A stretch of 15,186 nucleotides of DNA from Capsulimonas sp. (GCA_025963815.1 JAOQAA010000677.1:1-15186), one strand, 5' to 3'; shown: positions 1 through 7,128, counted from the first letter of the stretch. Numbers and translations are program-made. Notes: generated by a model from the sequence alone, not told the origin.

Positions 1-542
1 CCATAAGTCAAATGGACTGTCTCATCATCCTTGCCCCATGCTCCCGCTAGCCAATCGAGACTTCGGATAAGACTATGCGGCCATAACCCAGAGGCGTAAG
101 GAAGTGATCTGCTCAATGCGTCGATGACTTTGTCCCGTTCGTCCCGATTTTTCGCACCATTGTCACGAAGGTAATAGCTCGTCCCACGTGTTGTGAGCAC
201 GTGATGGATGGCGTCAAAGCTTTGAGATTTGTAAGCTTCGTCGAGCGCTAAATCGAATTGGATCTCGGCTTTTTTATCTTGTTTCGCGTAGAACAACAGC
301 TGAGCTAGTCGGCATCGGACCCAAGATTTCGCTTGATTGATCGTCGTGAAAGAACAGTGTTTGTTGACAATGTCGTCGGCATTCCAGAGTGCCAGATACT
401 TTTCACAAATCAGCATCTCCGCCTGAGCGCGTTCCGCCCACGGAAGCTCTCCACGAGTTTGTGAAACCTCTTTGGCGTACGGGAGGATCAATCTTATGTG
501 CTGATAACGCTTGTGCTGATAGCGCCGGCTAATAGGATTCAT
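1..542 (-). CDS. Hypothetical protein, N-terminal part, runs off left edge
   Basis: This minus-strand frame has no stop from an ATG at 542 to the window edge, giving 180 codons of a protein whose C-terminus lies outside. I do not recognise the family. The visible part is mostly charged and helical in character, with no signal peptide or membrane helix. The stretch around residues 70-110 (AKSWVRCRLAQLLFYAKQDK and following) has the small/aromatic spacing of TPR-like helix pairs, a weak impression only. An AGAAGG Shine-Dalgarno (plus strand 548-553) sits 5 bases before the ATG. The start is 19 bases past the permease stop, so it could be read as the third gene of that unit. GC content is near 50%, with codons such as TTA, ATA and AGA, unlike the GC-rich neighbours, which suggests recent acquisition or a lineage-specific gene. 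That the frame is coding rests on its length and the ribosome binding site. Confidence 0.6.
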   Translation of the reverse strand, partial: MNPISRRYQHKRYQHIRLILPYAKEVSQTRGELPWAERAQAEMLICEKYLALWNADDIVNKHCSFTTINQAKSWVRCRLAQLLFYAKQDKKAEIQFDLALDEAYKSQSFDAIHHVLTTRGTSYYLRDNGAKNRDERDKVIDALSRSLPYASGLWPHSLIRSLDWLAGAWGKDDETVHLTY

Positions 543-561
543 GGGAGCCTTCTGCTGAAAA

Positions 562-1635
562 CTATCGTCCGTGTCTTCGGAGCAAGTAAATAAAGAACGG
601 CGCGCCTAAAAATGCGGTGATGACGCCGACGGGGAGTTCGCGGCTGTCGGGCATGACGCTTCGGGCGAGGGTGTCGGCCCAGACCATGAGCATGGCGCCG
701 GCGACGGTGGCGAGGGGGAGGACGCGGACATGGTCGGGGGTGCCGGCGAGGCGGCGGGCGGCGTGGGGGACGATCAGACCGACGAAGCCGATCATTCCGG
801 CGAAGGCGACTGTGGAGGCGGTGAGCAGCGATGCGGTGATGATGAGCGTGCTTTTGAAGCGCTCGGTATCCACGCCGAGTTGTTTGGCGGATTCTTCGCC
901 GAGGGCGAAAATGTTCATCGCGCGCGATTGCGTAAATAAAATGAGGGCGCCGAACAGCAGAAAGCCGCCGGAGATGGCGCACTGAGGCAGGGTGGCGTCC
1001 TGCAGGGAGCCCATCAAACGGTTCAGGGTGCGGAAGGCGTCGTCGGGGCTGCTGAGCTGTAAGATCAAGGTGCTGACGGCCCCAAGGAAGGCGCTGACGA
1101 CCACGCCTCCGAGCAGCAGACTGGTAACTAGCACCTGACCACCGCGCCGGGCCATGCCGTACACCAGAGTCATGGCGGCGACGCCGCCCGCGAAGGCCGA
1201 GATCGGGACCGCCGCGCCGCCGAGCACGTTTTCGGCGTGTCTCAAATAGGCGATCTCCGCGCCGACCGACGCGCCGCTGGAGACGCCCACCACATAGGGG
1301 TCCGCGAGGTCGTTGCGCAAGAGCGATTGCAGCGCGACCCCAGACGCGGCAAGCGATCCTCCCACCACCATCGCCATCAGAATACGCGGCAGGCGCAGGC
1401 TCCAAAGAGTGATTTGTACGGGATCGATGTCGGTGGCGTCTAGGTTCGGCGGGCCATGCCGCAAAGCCGCCAGCACTTGCGCCGGACTGTAATGGACCGC
1501 GCCGAGACCCGCCGCGAGGATGGCCGAGAGCAGCAGCGCGCCCAGCAGCAGAGCCAGCATGAGCCAGGCGCGGCCTGGTTTGGATCCGCGTCCGGCGCGT
1601 GCGGTTTGCGGCTGTTCCGGTGGGACAGTCGTCAC
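562..1635 (-). CDS. FecCD/BtuC-family ABC transporter permease
   Basis: This is the inner-membrane permease of a type II importer for cobalamin, heme or iron-siderophore complexes. The 357 residues match the usual family length, with about ten membrane helices after a short polar N-terminus. Family hallmarks are LRLPRILMAMVVGG near residue 80 with LQSLLRNDLADPYVVGVSSG following, FVGLIVPHAARRL near 285 (the loop that contacts the ATPase), and ELPVGVITAFLGAPFFIYLL at the C-terminus. The start is GTG at 1635-1633, and its GTGA overlaps the stop of the binding-protein gene, so the two are translationally coupled. The substrate cannot be told from sequence. The ATPase that must energise it is absent from the window: the next gene downstream is an unrelated hypothetical. 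Family assignment is secure; the B12 or metal role is inferred. Confidence 0.93.
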   Translation of the reverse strand: MTTVPPEQPQTARAGRGSKPGRAWLMLALLLGALLLSAILAAGLGAVHYSPAQVLAALRHGPPNLDATDIDPVQITLWSLRLPRILMAMVVGGSLAASGVALQSLLRNDLADPYVVGVSSGASVGAEIAYLRHAENVLGGAAVPISAFAGGVAAMTLVYGMARRGGQVLVTSLLLGGVVVSAFLGAVSTLILQLSSPDDAFRTLNRLMGSLQDATLPQCAISGGFLLFGALILFTQSRAMNIFALGEESAKQLGVDTERFKSTLIITASLLTASTVAFAGMIGFVGLIVPHAARRLAGTPDHVRVLPLATVAGAMLMVWADTLARSVMPDSRELPVGVITAFLGAPFFIYLLRRHGR

Positions 1636-2468
1636 CGGCCGCCTCCATAAAGAACATGAGCGATGTACAGCGCGGCGTCGGCGAGGCGCGGGCCGGGACG
1701 CTGGATCATTTCACCGCCGTCGCCCGCCACTCGGTTCGCGCGGATCGCGGGCAATTGCCGCAGCGCTGGGTCCGTACGGATCGTCTTCAAATCATGTTCG
1801 CCTGCGAAGATCACATCGGGAGGCTTGCTCACCAGCAGTTCCTTGGAGTATTCGGCGTATCCTTGAACAGTGCTTGCGGAGTTGTCACCGCCGGCGATGG
1901 CGATGACGTCGTCGACAAACGTCCCGCGCCCCGCCGTCCATAACGGCCGAAGCGTCGCCACGAAGAACACACGTGGACGCCGTCCCACATGCGTTTTGGC
2001 CAGCGCCGCCGCCTGAAGCCGCTTGCGCTCCATTCCCGCCACAACGCCGCGCGCCTGCTCCGAGCGTCCCGTAGCCCGGCCCAGCGCCAGCAAGCTGTTC
2101 TCCACAGCGGCGAACGAGCTGGGCAGTACGACGAACACCGGCTGATGCAGCTGCTTCAGCCGCGCCGCCGCACTCTTCTCCGCCACGCCGTCCACTACAA
2201 TCATATCGGGTTTCAAGGCGACTATCTTCTCGTAATTGGGGCGAACGTCCCCAATCTTCGTGATCTTCTTCGCCGCTTCTGGATAATCGCAGTACACCGT
2301 ATCGCCCACGATTTTCTTCCCCAGACCCAGCGCGAAGAGCATTTCCGTCACGCCTGGGGAGAGGGAGACAATACGCTGAGGCGTTTTAACGGCGGATTCA
2401 GCGTGCGCAGACGGCGTGGCGAGGGCGAATAACAGCGCGATACAGAAGAACAGGGGGCGAAATCTCAT
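1632..2468 (-). CDS. BtuF/FhuD-type periplasmic substrate-binding protein
   Basis: This 278-residue protein is the solute-binding partner of the FecCD permease that follows it. Residues 1-23 are a signal peptide (basic MRFR, hydrophobic core, AHA before the mature ESAVK), so it acts outside the inner membrane. The TroA/BtuF-like helical-backbone fold is shown by RIVSLSPGVTEMLFALGLG at 32-50, GDVRPNYEKIVALKPDMIVV at 73-92, and the second-lobe segment around TFVDDVIAIAGGDN at 183-196. No lipobox cysteine follows the signal, so it looks soluble and not a lipoprotein. A longer frame extends upstream to 2681, but it translates the inverted-repeat region and buries the signal peptide, so I reject it. 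No Shine-Dalgarno precedes the ATG, while a TTGACA lies 30 bases upstream, so the mRNA may be leaderless. The ligand is unknown: cobalamin, heme or siderophore. Confidence 0.9.
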   Translation of the reverse strand: MRFRPLFFCIALLFALATPSAHAESAVKTPQRIVSLSPGVTEMLFALGLGKKIVGDTVYCDYPEAAKKITKIGDVRPNYEKIVALKPDMIVVDGVAEKSAAARLKQLHQPVFVVLPSSFAAVENSLLALGRATGRSEQARGVVAGMERKRLQAAALAKTHVGRRPRVFFVATLRPLWTAGRGTFVDDVIAIAGGDNSASTVQGYAEYSKELLVSKPPDVIFAGEHDLKTIRTDPALRQLPAIRANRVAGDGGEMIQRPGPRLADAALYIAHVLYGGGR

Positions 2469-2474
2469 GTGGGT

Positions 2475-2504
2475 ATGATGGGCTTCTCGCCGGCGCTTTG
2501 TCAA
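2475..2504 (-). promoter_or_regulatory. Candidate promoter of the binding-protein/permease unit
   Basis: A minus-strand TTGACA (2504-2499) is followed after 18 bases by CATCAT (2480-2475), a weak -10. Transcription would start at or within a base or two of the ATG at 2468, which agrees with the missing ribosome binding site. The -35 is perfect but the -10 is poor, so this is tentative. Confidence 0.35.
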
Positions 2505-2528
2505 GTGAAGACATGGCTCGTGCGCCAA

Positions 2529-2673
2529 GATTCGGCCCCCCTGCCCCCAATCCTGGGGGAGGAGTTTGTCGTTGGATGATTTGATCGATAAAGACGTTTG
2601 CACAGGTTTTTGATTCCGGGAAGCACCCAACGGAAGCTCCTCCCCCAGGATTGGGGGGCAGGGGGGCCGAATC
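2529..2673. repeat. Long near-perfect inverted repeat in the divergent intergenic region
   Basis: The left arm 2529-2564 and right arm 2637-2673 are reverse complements except for one extra base in a G/C run, enclosing a 72-base AT-richer centre. Each arm starts GATTCGG from its outer end and is very rich in C/G runs. Each arm also holds its own small dyad (CCCCCA-ATCC-TGGGGG), so alternative foldings are possible. The element fills the space between the leftward -35 at 2499-2504 and the rightward -35 at 2675-2680. It has no coding capacity and no clear flanking duplication. A MITE- or REP-like dispersed element is one reading; a bidirectional structured regulatory element is another. Confidence 0.8.
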
Positions 2674-2674
2674 C

Positions 2675-2703
2675 TCGACAAACGCCGCGCATTCCGTTAC
2701 AAT
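2675..2703 (+). promoter_or_regulatory. Sigma-70-type promoter of the peptidase gene
   Basis: TCGACA (2675-2680), a 17-base spacer and TACAAT (2698-2703) each match the consensus at five of six positions. The start of transcription would be near 2710, leaving a leader of about 35 bases with a TGAGG ribosome binding site. The -35 begins two bases after the inverted repeat ends. Confidence 0.65.
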
Positions 2704-2744
2704 ATGTGAAATCCCCATGAGGCAAATTGAAGTGAGGCTGAATT

Positions 2745-3641
2745 TTGGATCTGCTTTGGAAACTGCTGCAAATCGATAGTCCCGCCGGCGACGAAGGCGC
2801 GATGGCCGATTGGCTGGTCGCGGAGATCGAAACGAATATGCCGTCGGTCCGCGTGGAGCGGATCGGGGACAGCGTGATCGCCGTGCGCGGCAAGGCGCCG
2901 ACCGTCGCCGTCTTCGCGCATATCGACACCATCGGCTTTACGCTCGGGTACGATCGCAATCTGATCCGTATTGGCGGCCCCGCGCCTAAGGACGGCGTGG
3001 CGCTGCGCATAGCTGGCGGCGACGCGCGTGGGAAACTGCGTGTGGGCAAAGCGGGCGGGTGGAAGCTGGGCGGCAAGGCGAATGCGGAGCCGGGGACCCG
3101 ATGGGTCTACGCTGCCGAGCCGAAGCAGTCGGGGGATGAGATCACGTCGCCGTATCTAGACAACCGGGCGGGGGTGTGGGCGGCGCTGCAGACGCTGACG
3201 CGCTGCGAGAACGTTGCGGTGGCGTTCACGGCGGGTGAAGAGCATTCGGGGCACGGCGCGCTCGTCTGCGCCCGGCGGCTTTATGAGGGATACGCCATCT
3301 ATCAGGCGCTGATTTCGGATATCACCTGGGACACCAAGCATGTGCATTGCGGCGACGGCGTCGCCATCTCGCTGCGTGACAGCATGACGCCCCGGCAGCG
3401 TTATCTGGAAAGAATACTGGCGCTCGCCGAGGTCAGCGGCGTGAAATATCAACGGGAGATTGAATCGAGCGGCGGGTCGGACGGCGGATATATCCAGCGC
3501 AGCGGCTTTCCTATCGACTGGGTCTTTGTCGGGGCGCCGGAGAAACACCCGCACACGTCCGCCGAGCGCGTCCGGATTTCGGATCTGAACGCGATGGCGG
3601 ACATGCTGGTGTCGCTGGTCAACGGTCTGCACGTACTCTGA
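2745..3641 (+). CDS. M42-like metallo-aminopeptidase
   Basis: This is a cytosolic zinc exopeptidase of the M20/M28/M42 clan, closest to M42 glutamyl-aminopeptidase/endoglucanase-M proteins. The dinuclear metal and catalytic residues are all visible: His59 and Asp61 in FAHIDTIGF, Asp139 in SPYLDNRAG, Glu165-Glu166 in TAGEEHSGHGA, Asp192 in ISDITWD, and a C-terminal His in KHPHTSAE (268 or 270). SGGSDGGYIQRSG at 242-254 matches the M42 stretch usually written GTDA. At 298 residues it is shorter than the common 340-360, so the inserted PDZ-like dimerisation domain may be reduced. The start is TTG at 2745: an in-frame stop lies two codons upstream, TGAGG sits 7 bases before, and the first residues (WKLLQIDSPAGDEG) are the expected family N-terminus. 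It ends nine bases from the convergent TlpA gene with no terminator between. The exact substrate is unknown. Confidence 0.85.
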   Translation: MDLLWKLLQIDSPAGDEGAMADWLVAEIETNMPSVRVERIGDSVIAVRGKAPTVAVFAHIDTIGFTLGYDRNLIRIGGPAPKDGVALRIAGGDARGKLRVGKAGGWKLGGKANAEPGTRWVYAAEPKQSGDEITSPYLDNRAGVWAALQTLTRCENVAVAFTAGEEHSGHGALVCARRLYEGYAIYQALISDITWDTKHVHCGDGVAISLRDSMTPRQRYLERILALAEVSGVKYQREIESSGGSDGGYIQRSGFPIDWVFVGAPEKHPHTSAERVRISDLNAMADMLVSLVNGLHVL

Positions 3642-3650
3642 CGCAGAAGG

Positions 3651-4805
3651 CTACTTCACGCCAAGCTTGGCGAGATCGGCGATGACTTCAGGGAGATGAC
3701 TCTCGTCGAAGCCGATGTAGCGCGCGGCAATCGCGCCGTCTTTGCTAATCAGATAAATGGTCGGCAGGGCGGCGACTTTGTATTTGCCGCCGGCGACCGA
3801 GTCCGTCGTGTCGGAAGGATCGATCATGAACGTCGAGGTGAGCTCGGGGTGCGCCTTCAGGAAGGCGGCGCGGTCCTCGGGCTTATCGAGCGTATTCACG
3901 GAAAGCACGGCCAGTCCCTTGCCTTGGAACTTGTCGTAGAGTTTCTGGATGCTGGCGAGCGCGGTGGTGCTGGGTTCTACGGCCGAAGACCAGAAGTTCA
4001 GCAGGACCACCTTGCCGCGCAGGCTGGAGAGCGACACCGATTTGCCCGTCGTTGTCTGCAGCGTAAAGTCCGGGGCGGGCGTTCCCACGGGAAGCAGGAT
4101 CGGCGGCGCGGGAGGCGGGGGTGGGGGAGTAAAGAGCGTCGCGTCCTTGGGCGGCCGCGCACTGAAGTCCTTGTCGGCTTTATCCCCTGTTTTGTAATCG
4201 CTGAAGGCGATCTTGTAACTATTGGCTCCGTCGGCCAGCGTCACCTGAACCGGGAAGCCCGTATCGGAAGCGATCCACAGATAGGCGTCGCCGCCGCCGG
4301 TGACCTTGACCTTGTGCGTGGCGACGCCGTTTACCGTTTCCGTCCCCATATCCACGAGACCGTTTACGGCGGCGACGGCTTTGGGGTTGAACAAGATCGG
4401 CGTCGCCACCGTGGTGGCGAGACCGAAGTGAAGGTCCGGGCGGATATCGCTGGTTTTGGGCGGCGCCTCGTACTTCGTGTACTTTTTATTGGACCACTGC
4501 CAGAGATTCTTGCCGTCGGAGACCAGTGTGGCTTCGGACCCGTTTCCGAGGCGGCAGCTGACGAGCGCAAGGTTTGGCTGCGCCAGCGCATACCGGGACT
4601 TTTCGGACGGCAGCGCGCCGGTGCTCGCCATCGAGACCGTCAGGGAAATCGCCTTGGCGTTTCCAACGGCGTCCACATACTTCTGAACAATCGGCGGGAC
4701 TTTCGCCGCAACTTCCGGCGTGGCCGCCATCGCGGAGGCAGAGACGGATATCAGCGTCGTCGCCGCAAGCAGAAAGACCGGAGACTTGACTATCATAAGG
4801 CTCAT
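3651..4805 (-). CDS. Secreted DUF2092/LolA-like plus TlpA-type thioredoxin fusion lacking CxxC
   Basis: This 384-residue exported protein has a signal peptide at about 1-28 (ending ASAMAATP). Residues 30-222 look like the LolA/DUF2092 beta-sheet lipoprotein-carrier type (repeated strands such as EATLVSDGKNLWQW). A proline-rich linker (PPPPPPAPP) spans 227-235, and a TlpA/AhpC-TSA-like domain spans 238-384. The thioredoxin fold is clear from GTPAPDFTLQTTTGKSVSLS, LRGKVVLLNFW and the cis-proline at 348 (AALPTI). However, the position expected to read W-C-x-x-C is A-V-E-P-S (275-279), so both catalytic cysteines are gone and the whole protein has only Cys84. It should not act as a disulfide oxidoreductase; a binding or scaffold role is inferred. 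AGGA lies 5 bases before the ATG, behind a consensus promoter. The thioredoxin assignment is strong, the N-terminal family assignment moderate. Confidence 0.85.
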   Translation of the reverse strand: MSLMIVKSPVFLLAATTLISVSASAMAATPEVAAKVPPIVQKYVDAVGNAKAISLTVSMASTGALPSEKSRYALAQPNLALVSCRLGNGSEATLVSDGKNLWQWSNKKYTKYEAPPKTSDIRPDLHFGLATTVATPILFNPKAVAAVNGLVDMGTETVNGVATHKVKVTGGGDAYLWIASDTGFPVQVTLADGANSYKIAFSDYKTGDKADKDFSARPPKDATLFTPPPPPPAPPILLPVGTPAPDFTLQTTTGKSVSLSSLRGKVVLLNFWSSAVEPSTTALASIQKLYDKFQGKGLAVLSVNTLDKPEDRAAFLKAHPELTSTFMIDPSDTTDSVAGGKYKVAALPTIYLISKDGAIAARYIGFDESHLPEVIADLAKLGVK

Positions 4806-4844
4806 TTCTTTCCTGTCAAAAATTTGATTGCATCCTTACGGTCT

Positions 4845-4873
4845 ATTATAGGCCACTACGAATTCTCTGTCAA
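4845..4873 (-). promoter_or_regulatory. Consensus sigma-70 promoter of the TlpA-fusion gene
   Basis: On the minus strand TTGACA (4873-4868), exactly 17 bases, then TATAAT (4850-4845): a full consensus match. Transcription would begin near 4838, giving a leader of about 33 bases with an AGGAAAG ribosome binding site. It faces away from the ygfZ promoter; the two -35 boxes are 36 bases apart. Confidence 0.8.
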
Positions 4874-4909
4874 CGAAGCCGCCGCGAAACCCTGTGGATT
4901 GGCGGCGCG

Positions 4910-4939
4910 TTGACAAACGAAATGGGCCATAGGTAGAAT
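4910..4939 (+). promoter_or_regulatory. Sigma-70-type promoter of ygfZ
   Basis: TTGACA (4910-4915), 18 bases, then TAGAAT (4934-4939). The transcript would start near 4946, which excludes the in-frame GTG at 4945 as a start and supports the ATG at 4978. Confidence 0.7.
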
Positions 4940-4977
4940 GGCAGGTGACGCCGGCGATCGGCCGCCGCGAGGTCTCC

Positions 4978-6099
4978 ATGAACCACTCACCCCTTTTGAG
5001 CTTCCAGCAACGGTTTTCCTTCACGAATACGAAACTTGTTCTCGTCCCCGCTGTCGGCGGCGAATGGGAGCTGCCCGCGTTTTACGATCCGGCGGGCGCC
5101 TGGGCGGAATATGACGCCGCGACGCATGACGGCGGCGCGGGCCTGGCCGACCGCTCCTGGCGCTCCGTGCTGCGCGTGCGCGGTCGTGACCGCCTTACGT
5201 TTTTGCAGGGCATGGTGTCGCAGGACATCGTTTCGCTTACCCCTGGACAGGGCGCGCACGCGGCGCTTTTGGACAGCACCGGTCACATTCTGGCCGACCT
5301 TTATCTCCATGTGACGGAAGACGCCGTCTTAATCGACGCCGATCCCCGCTGCGCCGCCGTCGCGCTCCAACTCCTGGATAAGTATCTGATCATGGAGAAA
5401 GCGATTGTTGAGGACGTCACCGACCAGTGGGTCGTTCTTTCCGTGATTGGGGCCGGTGCGCGCGCCGCGATCGAAAATGTCTATTCCGTGACGACGCTGG
5501 AGGGTCTGCCCGAGCTGGGCCATGTGGAACTGAGCCTGGGAGATGGCGTCGCACTGGCCGCTCGCCGGTCGCTGGGCGATGTTCTCGCGTACGATCTCTG
5601 GCTTCCGCGTGAGATTGCGGTGACGGCCTGGGAAAATTTGACCAAGATCGGCGTTGTTCCCCTTGGCGAGCAGGCGCTGGAAATGCTGCGCGTTGAGGCC
5701 GCTGTCCCGGCGTGGGGCGCGGAGCTGGAGCCGAGCGTATTGCTGCCCGAGACGGAGATGCGCGACGCCGTCTCGTACTCCAAAGGCTGTTATGTCGGCC
5801 AGGAGATCGTTGCGCGCATTCACGCCCGCGGGCACACGAACAAGGCGCTGCGCTCCGTGCTCTTCGGCGAAGATGCGCGTCCAGCCGCCGGCGACGCGTT
5901 GTACGATGAAACGGGTGAGCGTGAGATCGGCCGGATCACCAGCGCCGCTCTCTCCCCGCGTCACGGCGGGCGCGCTCTGACGCTCGCGTATGTGCGCAAA
6001 GAGCACTTCGAAATCGGCTCGGTGGTGGCCTTCAAATCCGGCTTTGGGGAACTGCTGCCGGGGATCGTTGTTTTGCCGGACCATTTGACGACGAGTTGA
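4978..6099 (+). CDS. ygfZ: YgfZ/GcvT-family folate-binding iron-sulfur cluster protein
   Basis: YgfZ proteins bind tetrahydrofolate and help assemble or repair certain Fe-S enzymes (for example MiaB-type) in the cytosol. The family signature is intact at residues 269-276, KGCYVGQE with Cys271, followed by IVARIHARGHTNKAL; this separates it from glycine-cleavage GcvT, which lacks the motif. The N-terminal GcvT-like folate fold is seen in LRVRGRDRLTFLQGMVSQDI at 65-84 and LLDSTGHILADLYL at 97-110, and a C-terminal beta-barrel from about 290. At 373 residues it is a little longer than the E. coli protein (about 326), mainly through some 30 extra N-terminal residues. I chose the ATG at 4978 because GAGG lies 5 bases before it; the GTG at 4945 sits at the predicted transcription start. 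The gene has its own promoter. Confidence 0.9.
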   Translation: MNHSPLLSFQQRFSFTNTKLVLVPAVGGEWELPAFYDPAGAWAEYDAATHDGGAGLADRSWRSVLRVRGRDRLTFLQGMVSQDIVSLTPGQGAHAALLDSTGHILADLYLHVTEDAVLIDADPRCAAVALQLLDKYLIMEKAIVEDVTDQWVVLSVIGAGARAAIENVYSVTTLEGLPELGHVELSLGDGVALAARRSLGDVLAYDLWLPREIAVTAWENLTKIGVVPLGEQALEMLRVEAAVPAWGAELEPSVLLPETEMRDAVSYSKGCYVGQEIVARIHARGHTNKALRSVLFGEDARPAAGDALYDETGEREIGRITSAALSPRHGGRALTLAYVRKEHFEIGSVVAFKSGFGELLPGIVVLPDHLTTS

Positions 6100-6112
6100 G
6101 ACAGTCTATAAT
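6085..6112 (+). promoter_or_regulatory. Sigma-70-type promoter of the DUF4380-like gene
   Basis: TTGACG (6085-6090), 16 bases, then TATAAT (6107-6112). The -35 lies inside the last codons of ygfZ. The transcript would begin near 6119, so the AAGGAG at 6121 would sit almost at the 5' end. Confidence 0.65.
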
Positions 6113-6120
6113 ATTCTCAA

Positions 6121-6159
6121 AAGGAGCCTGCGGCGCGCCGCGCGCCGCGAACCAAAGTG
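6121..6159 (+). promoter_or_regulatory. Leader with a hairpin between Shine-Dalgarno and start codon
   Basis: A strong AAGGAG at 6121-6126 is 33 bases from the ATG at 6160, normally too far. Between them lies a perfect 8-bp hairpin, GCGGCGCG (6130-6137), loop CCG, CGCGCCGC (6141-6148). No other start codon exists in frame between the upstream stop at 6109 and the GTG at 6157. Folding would leave about 11 unpaired bases to the GTG or 14 to the ATG, so the hairpin may bring the ribosome binding site within reach. Confidence 0.6.
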
Positions 6160-7101
6160 ATGGAGCGAATTGATTTTGAAGGCTGGAAGAACAGCGTTCG
6201 CCTGAGCAACGGCTCGACCGAACTCGTGATCACCACGGAAGTCGGGCCGCGCATCCTGCGCTATGGCTTTGTCGATGGTCCCAACGCGTTCCATGTAATC
6301 GGGGAGGACAGCGGCGGCGCGGGCAGTGAGAAGTTCGTTCCCTACGGCGGGCATCGGTTCTGGATCGCGCCTGAGGCGAACCCGCGCTGCTATGAGCCGG
6401 ACAACGGCCCGGTCGAGACCGTGGAGATGAGGGGCGATACTCTTTATCTCGCCAACCCAATCGAGAAGATCTCGGGGTTCCGCAAGGAGATCTTCGTGAC
6501 GCTGGCGGGGGAAGGAAGCGCGGTCAAGGTCGTGCATCGCCTGACCAATCACAACATCTGGCCCGTGACCGTGTCCGCCTGGTCGCTCAACATCGTCGCG
6601 AACGGCGGCTATGTCGTGCTGCCGCAGGAGGAGTTCGTCTCGCACGACGAATACCTATTGCCGGCGCGCACACAGGTTCTGTGGAAGTTCACGGATCAGG
6701 CCGACCCGCGCTGGCGCTGGGGCAAAAAGTATGTGACGCTCGCCCAATCGGCGGCGGAGAAGAACCCGCAAAAGGTCGGCGTCTACAATACGCTGGGCTG
6801 GGCCGCCCATATTACTTCCGAGCAAGTCTTCGTCGCGAGTATCGATGTCGATCCACGCGGTCCGAGCGTACTCCCAGACTGGGGCTGCAACTACGAGACC
6901 TACACCGATGGCCCGTTCCAGGAGCTCGAAACGCTTGGGCCGCTGACCCTGGTAGAGCCGGGCGAAATCGTAGAGCACGTTGAGTATTGGACACTCGCAA
7001 AGGCTCATCAAATCGCCGATGACGACGCCAGCTTGGACGCCAAGCTTACGCCGATCGTCGATCGCGGCGCTCTGGAGTTGGCGGCGGCGTTCGGACGTTA
7101 G
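6160..7101 (+). CDS. DUF4380/galactose-mutarotase-like protein
   Basis: This 313-residue cytosolic protein resembles the DUF4380 group, which has the beta-sandwich of aldose-1-epimerase and related carbohydrate-binding domains. Supporting stretches are NSVRLSNGSTELVITTEVGPRILRYGF at 11-37 (not quoted further), PYGGHRFWIAPE at 61-72 (the conserved H-R-x-W-x-x-P-E core of the group), HRLTNHNIWPVTVSAWSLN in the middle, and NYETYTDGPFQELETLGPL followed by a WTL-type end strand. No signal peptide or membrane helix is present. A sugar-binding or sugar-modifying role is the inference; the catalytic pair of true mutarotases is not demonstrated. A GTG codon (6157) immediately precedes the ATG and could serve instead. 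The gene follows ygfZ on the same strand but has its own promoter, and it ends before a strong terminator. Confidence 0.75.
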   Translation: MERIDFEGWKNSVRLSNGSTELVITTEVGPRILRYGFVDGPNAFHVIGEDSGGAGSEKFVPYGGHRFWIAPEANPRCYEPDNGPVETVEMRGDTLYLANPIEKISGFRKEIFVTLAGEGSAVKVVHRLTNHNIWPVTVSAWSLNIVANGGYVVLPQEEFVSHDEYLLPARTQVLWKFTDQADPRWRWGKKYVTLAQSAAEKNPQKVGVYNTLGWAAHITSEQVFVASIDVDPRGPSVLPDWGCNYETYTDGPFQELETLGPLTLVEPGEIVEHVEYWTLAKAHQIADDDASLDAKLTPIVDRGALELAAAFGR

Positions 7102-7128
7102 AAATACATCCTTAGAATTGGACAAAGA

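Noticed and set aside
539..1657. A 372-codon minus-strand open frame overlapping the permease
   Set aside because: It is a shifted frame of the permease gene; its product is an Arg/Pro-rich low-complexity chain typical of out-of-frame GC-rich DNA.
2469..2681. N-terminal extension of the BtuF-like protein from an upstream ATG
   Set aside because: It would translate part of the inverted repeat and place 71 residues before an excellent signal peptide.
2469..2744. Cobalamin riboswitch before the BtuF-like gene
   Set aside because: No B12-box-like sequence is seen, and the space is taken up by the inverted repeat and two promoters.
3696..4913. A 405-codon plus-strand open frame opposite the TlpA-fusion gene
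   Set aside because: It is antisense to a clear secreted protein, has a Gly/Arg-rich composition without any domain, and runs through the divergent promoter region.
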